A DNA stretch of 64,000 nucleotides from contig JAFGAC010000106.1 of the NCBI GenBank assembly GCA_016933835.1, positions 21,826 to 85,825 of the forward strand, given 5' to 3'. The stretch comes from Clostridiales bacterium. Its GTDB lineage: Bacteria; Bacillota; Clostridia; Peptostreptococcales; Acidaminobacteraceae. The translations under genes and the position numbers were made by a program. The notes beneath the pieces are model-generated. The model did not search any database. It was not told the DNA's origin and worked only from the letters and a program-made list of their open reading frames with translations. Of this stretch, positions 41,485 through 51,200 are shown one piece after another (position 1 is the first letter of the stretch; each line of letters begins with the position of its first letter).

Positions 41485-41964
41485 ATGAAAAAACTTGTAG
41501 ATGCTGAAGTTGCAATTCAAACAATGAAGTTGAGGCAATTAGGTGCCAAAATAAGAGTAATAAATAGCAAAATGTGTTATGTTGTTTTTGATTTAGGTAG
41601 CTTTAAAGTAAAATATGCTTATAATGTCAATAAAGACGGCAACTATTTCTTAGAAAGAATAGCGCCTTATCCGCTTCCTTTAAGAGAGTTCGAGAATGAA
41701 GAAGGCGTTGTCAATATTATAGAAATAGATATAGAGCAATTTCAAAATGCTTTGAAAAGCCATAATATCAATTCTTTTATTGATATCAATCAAAAATTAA
41801 ATAAAACTATAAGAAAATTTGAAGATTTATTTTTGTATTATAATGTCTCAGAAGAAAAAACCAGTAAAATATATAACATGCTGAAAGAAATCAATGAAGA
41901 AATTGATTCAGCAAAAGCGGATTCTAAAAGATTGTATTTTAAAAAAGAACCTGAAAATTTATAA
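41485..41964 (+). CDS. Conserved-looking soluble protein, unknown
   Basis: 159 residues with a good AAGGAGG site. N-terminal beta-rich half (VINSKMCYVVFDLGSFKVKY) and a C-terminal helical half with coiled-coil character (KLNKTIRKFEDLFLYY, then KIYNMLKEINEEIDSAKAD). No transmembrane segment or known motif. It follows the permease gene by 13 nt and precedes a terminator, so it is the last gene of the cluster and may be a cytosolic partner of the permease. I do not recognise the family. Confidence 0.65.
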   Translation: MKKLVDAEVAIQTMKLRQLGAKIRVINSKMCYVVFDLGSFKVKYAYNVNKDGNYFLERIAPYPLPLREFENEEGVVNIIEIDIEQFQNALKSHNINSFIDINQKLNKTIRKFEDLFLYYNVSEEKTSKIYNMLKEINEEIDSAKADSKRLYFKKEPENL

Positions 41965-41972
41965 AATGATAC

Positions 41973-42000
41973 AAAAACAGAACTCTAGGGTTCTGTTTTT
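41973..42000 (+). terminator. Terminator of the permease cluster
   Basis: AAAAACAGAAC/GTTCTGTTTTT stem, T-rich tail. Confidence 0.88.
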
Positions 42001-42099
42001 ATATGCAAATTTGGTTTACATAATTAATAATAAGGGTATAAAAGATAAGTAAAAAATAAGGGCCGTTTACAAATATTCAATGCTAGAGGGAGGTTTATT

Positions 42100-42954
42100 A
42101 TGATTAAAAAAGGGAGCATGGTAATTTTTGTTTTAGTCATTACACTAATTCTATACGGATGCGGTGGAACTGAAAAACCAACAGCAGATATTGATGAAGA
42201 CAAAGATGAAACAACGATTAAAACTGAAGAATCTGAAGTGACTGTCACAACAAACATGAATGAGAGCATAGACATTCCAGAGGGGTATCCTGAAGATATA
42301 TTGCCAATATATAAAGGATTGTTCATTGCAACTGCAGCTAAAAACTTGGATGGTTCATTTGCGGTTATCGGTTTTTCAAACGACAGCATAGATGATATAT
42401 CTACTTATTATGAAAACATTTTCAAAGATGCAGTAGTAGTGATGACATCTGTAGACAGTGAAAACTACATGAATATGGGAACGTTGAAAGGTAATACATA
42501 TACCGTTTCTGCTGCACCATATGTAGAAGATTTGGGATATAAAACTTCTGTAACTATCATTTTAATGCCAATAGGAAGCGATACTGATGAACAAGAAGAT
42601 GAGTATGATTCTGGTGAATTGACTGTTAGAGAAGGGATAATCATACCTGATAATTATCCAGAAGATCTTGTTCCATTTTATTCAAAAGATGAATCAGAAA
42701 TTGCATTTTCTATGAAACAAGGTGATAGAGATGTAATTGGATATGTTTCTACATCAGAGCCGCAAGAAATATATGATTTTTATTATAATCTTTTAAAGAA
42801 TGAAAATAATTTTAAAGTTCAAGACTTGGGTGAATTTGCTGTAATAGCTTGTGAAATTGAGGGAATAAATTTTGAAGTAGGCGTCAGTGAAAACAGTGAA
42901 TCTTCAGGTGAAGACGATATTTACAAAACACTTGTACAGATATTTTATTATTGA
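42100..42954 (+). CDS. Lipoprotein with an internal duplication
   Basis: 284 residues. Lipobox LYGC (Cys21), then an acidic, Thr-rich linker (about 25-55). Two repeats of about 75 residues follow: IDIPEGYPEDILPIYKG with ...VIGFSNDSIDDISTYYENIFK (59-110), and IIIPDNYPEDLVPFYSK with ...VIGYVSTSEPQEIYDFYYNLLK (181-234). The shared pattern is IP-x2-YPED-x2-P-x-Y...VIG...IYxFYxNLLK. Similar modules occur in uncharacterised Bacillota lipoproteins. The protein is probably exposed on the cell surface; function unknown. AGGGAGG precedes the ATG. Single gene. Confidence 0.75.
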   Translation: MIKKGSMVIFVLVITLILYGCGGTEKPTADIDEDKDETTIKTEESEVTVTTNMNESIDIPEGYPEDILPIYKGLFIATAAKNLDGSFAVIGFSNDSIDDISTYYENIFKDAVVVMTSVDSENYMNMGTLKGNTYTVSAAPYVEDLGYKTSVTIILMPIGSDTDEQEDEYDSGELTVREGIIIPDNYPEDLVPFYSKDESEIAFSMKQGDRDVIGYVSTSEPQEIYDFYYNLLKNENNFKVQDLGEFAVIACEIEGINFEVGVSENSESSGEDDIYKTLVQIFYY

Positions 42955-42966
42955 TGGTGTTTAGTG

Positions 42967-42995
42967 CCTCAGTCTATGACTGAGGTTATTTTTTT
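42967..42995 (+). terminator. Terminator after the duplicated-domain lipoprotein gene
   Basis: Perfect 8-bp stem CCTCAGTC/GACTGAGG with TAT loop, then TTATTTTTTT. Confidence 0.9.
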
Positions 42996-43012
42996 GCTTA
43001 TTTATTTATTTG

Positions 43013-43037
43013 ATTAGTTTGATATAATTAAACTAAT
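43013..43037. promoter_or_regulatory. 25-nt palindrome over the -10 region of the GGDEF-EAL gene
   Basis: ATTAGTTT (43013-43020) pairs with AAACTAAT (43030-43037) and the inner bases pair except for one G-T and the centre. A TATAAT hexamer (43023-43028) sits in the middle, so a bound repressor would block RNA polymerase. No clear -35 box is visible. Confidence 0.5.
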
Positions 43038-43077
43038 TCGGGTATCAAATTAAAAGCTTAGATAGGAAGTGAAGCAG

Positions 43078-45204
43078 ATGGTTCAACTGATAAAAAAAAT
43101 GAATCAAACAGTATTATTTGTTATTATTAGCTGCATTCTCATTTTTATCTGGTGGATGACGATTGATAAATTTGACAACTATATTATTGAATCAAAAAAT
43201 ATTCTTTTTCAAAGTGAAAGTGAAAATGCTGTAAAACATATTGCCGAAGTATTTGATGGCAAAATGAAGCTTAGCAAATCATTGAAAGCATTTGTTGAAT
43301 TGCAAGGAGACGGATTGACACAAGAAATCGTAGATCAGTATGGGAATTCAAGCCAATTAGTCGATGAAAATGTTGTCAATTTCAATATTGCGCCTGATGG
43401 CATCATTGAATTTGCATATCCTAAAGAAGAAAATGAAATGGTAATCGGACACAATCTAATAATGGATGAGCGAGATATAGTCCAAAAGGATATTTTACAT
43501 GCGATTGAAACGGGTAAAAGCATCATAACTGGACCTGTAGATTTGATTAAAGGTGGTAAAGGCATTATTATTAGAGACCCCATTTTTATTGATAATGAAT
43601 TTTGGGGATTTGCAACAATTGTATTGGATGCAAAGGTAATTACTGATGTGATAGATAACTACAATGAATTAGGTCAGTATCAATATTTCATTTCAAGTGA
43701 AGATAATCTTTTCAACTATGGTGCTTATTTCAATAAGGAAGAATCAGATATTATATTAAAAATACCTAATGTGGTGCTTGATTTGAAGATAAGTGGAAAA
43801 ATAAATGATGAATTTAATTTTTTAAATGAAAAAAATATCAGATACTTCAAATATTTTAGTTTTTTTGTTTTATTGTTGCTGATTTATATTTCATTCGATT
43901 TGACTCATACCAATAAATTGTTGAGTAAAAGAGTCGATTCAATGATTTATTTTGATAAATTGACATCACTTCCAAACAGAAGATCCCTAGAAAAAAGAAT
44001 GAATGAAATTATGGGAAGTAATACTTTCTATTTAGCTTTTGCCGATCTGGATGATTTTAAGTACATCAATGACACACAAGGGCATACTATAGGAGATCAT
44101 TTACTTAAGCAGATATCAGGGGTATTGTTGAAATATTCCACAAGTAAAGTGAAAATTTATAGATGGGGTGGCGATGAGTTCGTTTTTATTTTTGAGAATC
44201 ACTCTTATGACGAAGTCAAGAATCTGGTTTCAAAAATACTCAGTGAATTCACTAATCCGTTTAAAATAGAAGAAAATAATTTTAAAATATCGATGAGTGC
44301 AGGTATTGTAAAATACCCAGATGATTCCGAAAACATTGATGATTTGATCAAGAGTGCAGATACTGCTATGTATAGCATAAAAGAAAAATGTAAAAATGGA
44401 TTTGTTTTTTTTAATGATATTAGCACTGATGCCTATTACGAAAAAATTGCCATCAGCAACAGAATGAAAGATAAAAACTTTGTAAATGACTTGGTTGTTC
44501 ATTATCAACCAAAAGTGCAAATAAACAACAATAAAATAATGGGGATGGAGGCTCTTGTAAGACTTAAAAATGATGACGGCACCCTTATTTCACCTGACAA
44601 ATTCATTAAGATTGCTGAAGATAAGGGTTATATCAATCTTATTGATCGATTTGTAATCAACAAGGTTTTTAGCGAATCCAAGGGGATAATTGAGCAATAT
44701 GGTTTGAAAGTTTCCATTAACTTGTCGGCAAAGAATATCAATTGGGATTTTGTAAAATATATTGAAGAGCAGATGGCAATATATAATATTGAATCAAGGT
44801 ATATTGAGTTTGAATTGACAGAAACAGCTGCCATACAAAATATTGAGTCTGTAGTAGAGATATTGGTATATCTGAATTCGCTGGGGATTTCCATCGCAAT
44901 TGATGATTTTGGTAAAGGATATGGTGCACTTAATTATCTGCTTAAATTCCCGATTGCTACAATCAAAATAGACAAAGAATTTATTGATGATATTATGGGA
45001 AATGTCACAGGCAATAAAATTATTGAATCGATTATAGAGTTGTCAAAAAATTTAGGAATAGTAACAGTGGCTGAAGGGGTGGAATCATATTTCCAACTGG
45101 ATTATCTAAAGACGATAAAATGCGATGATTATCAAGGATATCTGTATTGCAAGCCAGTACCTTATGAAAAATTCATAGAAATAATAAAAACCAGAGAATG
45201 TTGA
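43078..45204 (+). CDS. CHASE-GGDEF-EAL cyclic-di-GMP signalling protein
   Basis: 708 residues. Transmembrane helix, an extracytoplasmic CHASE-type sensor (NVVNFNIAPDGIIEFAYP, then GHNLIMDERDIVQKDI), a second helix (YFSFFVLLLLIYISFDL), then GGDEF with an intact RWGGDEFVFIF (about residue 365), and EAL with MEALVR (about 490), ELTETAAIQN, IDDFGKGYG and IKIDKEFI. Both catalytic sites look complete, so the protein could make or break cyclic-di-GMP. No RxxD inhibitory site is seen in front of GGDEF. The ATG at 43078 sits 8 nt behind AGGAAG. It converges on the glucan synthase gene and shares its terminator. Confidence 0.92.
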   Translation: MVQLIKKMNQTVLFVIISCILIFIWWMTIDKFDNYIIESKNILFQSESENAVKHIAEVFDGKMKLSKSLKAFVELQGDGLTQEIVDQYGNSSQLVDENVVNFNIAPDGIIEFAYPKEENEMVIGHNLIMDERDIVQKDILHAIETGKSIITGPVDLIKGGKGIIIRDPIFIDNEFWGFATIVLDAKVITDVIDNYNELGQYQYFISSEDNLFNYGAYFNKEESDIILKIPNVVLDLKISGKINDEFNFLNEKNIRYFKYFSFFVLLLLIYISFDLTHTNKLLSKRVDSMIYFDKLTSLPNRRSLEKRMNEIMGSNTFYLAFADLDDFKYINDTQGHTIGDHLLKQISGVLLKYSTSKVKIYRWGGDEFVFIFENHSYDEVKNLVSKILSEFTNPFKIEENNFKISMSAGIVKYPDDSENIDDLIKSADTAMYSIKEKCKNGFVFFNDISTDAYYEKIAISNRMKDKNFVNDLVVHYQPKVQINNNKIMGMEALVRLKNDDGTLISPDKFIKIAEDKGYINLIDRFVINKVFSESKGIIEQYGLKVSINLSAKNINWDFVKYIEEQMAIYNIESRYIEFELTETAAIQNIESVVEILVYLNSLGISIAIDDFGKGYGALNYLLKFPIATIKIDKEFIDDIMGNVTGNKIIESIIELSKNLGIVTVAEGVESYFQLDYLKTIKCDDYQGYLYCKPVPYEKFIEIIKTREC

Positions 45205-45216
45205 TCTTCTCTGGTT
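45189..45216. terminator. Bidirectional terminator between GGDEF-EAL and glucan synthase genes
   Basis: 10-bp arms AACCAGAGAA/TTCTCTGGTT, loop of 8 nt. Serves both converging genes. Confidence 0.85.
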
Positions 45217-45222
45217 ATTTCA

Positions 45223-48200
45223 TTATTCTAAATATGCTTTAATATTATGGACTATGTGATCATTCACCATTTCAATTTCTTTAGTTTCAATATCTTGACC
45301 GTCCAAAACATATCTTATTGTTCCAGTCGATAATCCGCCTTCGTTTATAATTTCAATATTATAGAAAGTATCATTGAAACGGTATTTGACTGTGTATGAT
45401 TGCCATGTGTTTGGTATGCAAGGTTCAATCATCAATTTATCTCCTCTACGTTTAATTCCCAAGATAGAATCCATAGCAACACGATACATCCAACCGGATG
45501 CTCCAGTATACCAAGACCAGCCACCGCGTCCAATGTGAGGAGCGACATTATAGACATCGGCTGAAATGGCATAAGGTTCAACCTTATAATGATTGGCTCT
45601 GAAAATCGAACGCGTATGATTGACTGGATTCAACATTTGATACAGTTCGAAAGCTTTAGATCCTTCTCCCAATAAAGCGTAGGCATAAATAACCCAGGCA
45701 GAAGCGTGAGTGTATTGACCGCCATTTTCTCTTAGGCCTTTCGCATAACTTTTGATGTAACCAGGATTATGTTCAGATTTATCAAAAGGAGGTGTAAAAA
45801 GTAGAATCATTCCCTTATCTTTTAGAATCAAATGATTTCTCACAGAATTCATTGCAGTCAACATTCTTTCTTTATCAGCCAATCCAGATATGACAGCCCA
45901 GCTTTGTGGCAGAGAATCAATCATACATTCTGAATTTACAATGGAACCCAGTGGTGTGCCGTCATCATAATAAGCGCGCTTATACCATGAGCCATCCCAA
46001 CCGTTTTTTTCAATGGATGAAACAATGCTGTGGAGTTGATTTGAGAGCTCATTTTTTTTAATAGAATCATTTTTATATTCGCAAACTTTGATGAATTGCT
46101 TTACAATATAGCCTAAAAACCATCCAAGCCATATGCTTTCACCCTTACCTTTGATCCCAACTTCATTCATGCCATCATTCCAGTCTCCTCCGCCCATAAG
46201 TGGGATTCCATGTACACCATAGCGCATCGCTTTTTCTATTGCTCTAATGCAATGCAGATAGAGGGTTTCTTTGTAGGAAGTAACACCAGGTGTAAAATAA
46301 GTTTCGTTTTCATTTTCTTCAAGTAGATCGCCTGTTACATATGATATCTTTTGATCAAGTATTTGATAGTCTTCTGTCACTGTCAAATATTCGGAAACAA
46401 CATAAGGCAACCACAGCAAGTCATCTGAAAAGCGTGTTCGAATGCCTTTTTCAGTGACTCCTGGGTGCCACCAATGCAATACATCACCTTCAGGAAACTG
46501 ATGAGCGGCATGCAGCAATATCTGTCTTTTAGTTAATTCTGGATCAATTAGAATCATATTGAGTGCATCTTGAAGCTGGTCTCTGTAACCAAAAGCTCCA
46601 CCGGTCTGGTAAAATGCACTTCTAGCTTTTATTCGACAAGCAATTGTCTGGTAAGGCAACCAACCATTGATCATTACATCAAACTTGTTGTCTGGGGTTT
46701 GAATTTGGATGGTGTTCAACAATGTTTTCCAATAATTCTGTACTTTTTCAAATTCTACTTTTACATTTTCAATCTTTCTATAGTATTTAACATTTCGGCG
46801 CATTTCATCATCAAATTGCTCTTGACCAATAGTGAAGATAAACTCCTTTTCTTCCATTGCTTTTAAAGTCAATGAAATTTGAAGACATCCACATGGATCA
46901 AATCCTCCACCAACCTGATCTTTAAAAGCATCCATATGCAAAAGATTATTGAAAGAGAATTCAGCTTTATTTCCTGTATAGGACAACAAAATTTCTGAGC
47001 TGCTTAAATACATGACTCTGTTTGGATATTGATAATTATATGGATTGATGATTTTCAGTGTTTCATTGTCATTCATTTCAGTAATTATATATTTCTTGGT
47101 TTTCTCAGGATGTGTGCCTAGTACTGGATTAACATAAAGAAAACTTGATAAGTTCCTTGTTTCATTTGACATATTTTTTATAGTGATATGAAATATTTTA
47201 ACTGGATTTTTCAGTGGAACAAAAACGGTCATATTCAAATCCAAATTTAAAGCTTGACTTATAAATTTGGTGTAACCTTTTCCGTGATGGATTTCATAAT
47301 TAATATCCTTTCCAAGTGGATCAGGAGTCAATGACCATAATTCACCATATGTTTCATCGCGCAGAAAAACTACTTCCTGAGGATTGTTGAAAATTGTGTC
47401 ATTTAGCCATGGTGTCAATTTATTTTCGTTGCTGTTTTCAGACCAAGTGTATCCACCTCCATTTTCAGAAATGATACATCCAAAATCATCATTTGAAATG
47501 ACATTGATCCAAGGCAGAGGTGTGACGATATTGTTCTCTAGTTTTATGATATACTCATGTGTCTCTTCACAAAATCCGCCATAACCATTGAAATATTTCA
47601 ATTGTCTTATAATGCTTTCTCGCGGAATATTTTTGAGTGCATATTTTTTATAATTATGTTCAGCGTATTTTCTGATGACAGGTTTGATTTTAGTTTGATG
47701 AAATAGATTTTCCAATTCACAATCTATGATTACATTTGCAGACGCATAAAGTAAATTTCGATCTGAATCAGAAATTTGAAAATTATTTAAAACAAAGACA
47801 CCAATTGATTTAGGTTCTGAATGGTAGCCGAATTTTTTTGAAATCATATCGGTAATTTCTTCTTCAAGATTTTTATAATAACTAATTTCTTCATTGTTCA
47901 AAATAACAAGATTTACTGGTAATCCTTTTAATTTCCAATATTCTTTTCCTTTTATCAATGTCCAAAGTGCTTCCTTATGTTCAAGAGTTTTTATTGAAAT
48001 CAAGATTATTGGCACATCTCCTGATATCCCATATTTCCAAAGTTCACATTGATTCAAATTGTTTTTTCGAATTATTTCATTGTATTTTTCCCTGTTTGGA
48101 TTGATATAAATTAATTGAGAAATCATGTTTTGATAAATATTGATTTCTTCAGTATCAATATCGAGATAAGTCATTTCAACCTGTGACTGAATAGCAGATA

Positions 48201-51200
48201 AATCCAATTGATCTTTGATAACGTAAGTATTTTTATATTTAGCAATTAATTCAATGATTTTACTTCTCGATTCAGAAACCCCCATTTCAAAAGTAATTTC
48301 CACTTTTTGATGTGGGTCAATTTGAATACATTTTCTAAGGCTCAAGATTGGTTCAAGCACAACGCCTTCAGTATTATCCAGAAGCTTATCTAAAGCGATT
48401 GGATTTGATAAATTTCTACCTCTTCCGATAAATGTATTTCTATTTGTTTCATATTGTATAGAACCGAAATCTTTTCCGTCATAAGCAATAGACATGAAAA
48501 CATAGGTTTCATTCTCTTTTGGATCTCTAGGCTTTCTAACTGCAATCAAACTTTGAGTCTCCTTATCAAATTCAGTAGAAATAAAAAGATTGTTGAAAGC
48601 AGGATGTGCTAAATCAGCATCTTGCATATTGAGAACAAGTTCAGCGAAACTTGTGATTTCAATAGATACTGGTATGTTTTTTTTATTCAATAGAGTTATT
48701 TTTCTCATCTCGACATTATCTTCTGGTGAAACCCATATATCCATATGTGTACTTATTTGATGGTCTTCTCTTACGATTTCTGCTTTGTTGAGTGAAAATC
48801 TTACCTCATAATCTTTGAAATCACTTTGGATAGGGGAGTTTCCTATTGACCAACGGCTTCCATCTTCAATATTTTTAAAATAAAAAGTATAGCCATAATA
48901 ACGATTATCTAGTTCACTTCTGAAACGTGTAATCATTTTATTTTGATATTGGCTGTATCCAATACCGTTATTTGCAATCATGACATTATAATTCTTGTTT
49001 GAAATAATATGGCAATGTGGTATAACGTCGAATTTTTCAGAATGTATACAAGTGAATACAATTTCATGACTTTTAAATTCTACTATTTTACGTTCTTTTT
49101 CTTTAAGCTCTTTTATTATTGATATGCGATATGGCAATTTTTCCTGCAAGAATAATTCTCCCATTTTTACAAGAGGATTTGCATGAAATCTTTTTTGCAT
49201 GATATTGTCATTTAAAAAATTATTGATTGAAAGCAGACTCATTCCCAAATGATGTGCCATATAACTTTGAACAATTTTTTTGTCAACTGAATTGCCAATA
49301 CGCTCTCGAGTATAATCAATAGCTTCATAAAGGCCATAAATACCTTCAGCACCTTCATTTCTTAGTTTGTCAAGGTTATCAAGGCTGCTTTTTTTATCGA
49401 AATTCAGAGCAAAATAACTCGAATACGGTGATACAACATAATCGTTGATAAGCCCTCGTTTAAATCCAATATTGGGTACACCGAATGCTTTGTACTGATA
49501 ATTAAGATCTAAATCGAAAAAATAATAACTTGATTCAGAAACACCCCATGGTTTATTTTTTAATTTTCCGTAATTTTTTTGAGAAGTAATAACGGAATGA
49601 TAAGTTTCATCAAAAATACTGTATGGATACGTTTTCATAATCAAGGACGGCATGAAATATTCAAACATTGTTCCAGACCAAGAAGCCAGTGATCGGTGTT
49701 TATTATAGAGAGTATATGTCCTGCTGAGTTTATACCAGTGATCTGCGGGTACCTGTTTTGTAAGTATTGCAATCAAGCTTGTAATCCTGGACTCAGATGC
49801 GATCAAATCATAATAGCTGTTGGTCAATTGATTGTTTTCACAGTCATAGCCGATTGAAAATAGATTTTTATTGAAGTCAAATAATTTATCGAATTTTGTA
49901 TTGGAAACTAAGCGATCGATAATATGCGCCATTCTATCAAGATTTCTTAATATATCTTCAAAATTGCAGATGATGCTTTTTATCTTATTTTCAAGTAAAT
50001 TGATGCAATGTGCATCATATTCCGGATTCCTTTTCTTCTGTTTGATATCCATCAGAATATTGACATAGAATGCCTTTACTTCAATCAAAGTCATATCCAT
50101 GCGAAGAGAGCCAATTTTATTGCGGATCATAAGAAATTCAGGCTTTTGAGACAAACCAATTTCATCTTTGTATTCAAATAGAGTGAAATACATGTGATGT
50201 TCATGAATCAATTCACTTACAGTTTCAAATGTTTTTTTCGAACACGATTTTGATAATTGAATGAAATTATTGAGAAAATCAATCCATTCATCTGCAGTTT
50301 TTCCAGTGATACTGCCAAAATCATCAATGAGATTAAGTAAAGGTTTATTAATTCCTTGTGTCAGTTCACAGGTCTCTCTTAATCCCTGTACGATATCGTC
50401 ATCAATAACTGGTTTATTTTTGTACTCAATTAAACTTTCCTTAAGAACCATTAAATAGCCAACTAAGTTGCCGCTGTCTACAGATGATACATATCTTGGC
50501 CTAAGTACTGAAAGATTTTTCGTACTGTACCAGTTATACAAGTGACCTTCCCATTTTTCCATCTTGTCGATAGATAACAACATGCGATTAACCATTTGAA
50601 TCATTCGTGTAATTGATAAAAACCCCATATCTCTTGCGGATATGATTGCAAGAAGGCCAAGTCCAATATTGGTTGGAGAAGTTCTTTCAGCAATCCCTTT
50701 AGGGGGATAGACTTGAAAATTATCTGGAGGCAAATAGTGAGTAGATTTAGTAGATAAATCTTCATAATAAGACCAGATATGGCGAGCATCTTTTCGTAAA
50801 ATATCTATTTCTTCAGTTGTGGAAGATTCATGAATTTCTACTGTTTTATCAAGAAGGTAGGCAAAATAGGGTGAAGATGCCCAAATTAAAGCAAGTAAAA
50901 ATGCAAAAATCAAATTTTCAGGTCGCATCCATAAGACCAGCAATAAGAAAAATAGCAATTCGAAGTAAATAATTTTCATTTGTTTAAACAAGTATTTAAG
51001 TCCATATTTTGTTTCTTTTTCTTTTATGGCAGCAGTTGTCCACTCTAACATATATTTTTTTGTTACTATCGTGCGATATAAAGAAATTGCTATGGCAGAC
51101 AATGTGATAGCAGCTTCAAATGGTAAAAAAATCAATTGTAGGAAAGTGTATTGTAACGTTCCTTTTAAATTGAATTTTATCTTTCTGATTTGTTTGTATT

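Noticed and set aside
42024..42389. 121-codon minus-strand frame over the lipoprotein gene
   Set aside because: The + strand gene has a lipobox, AGGGAGG site and internal repeats; the antisense frame has none of these.
44230..44520. Minus-strand open frames inside the GGDEF-EAL gene
   Set aside because: Fully antisense to a confident gene with intact GGDEF and EAL motifs; no start signals or recognisable domains.
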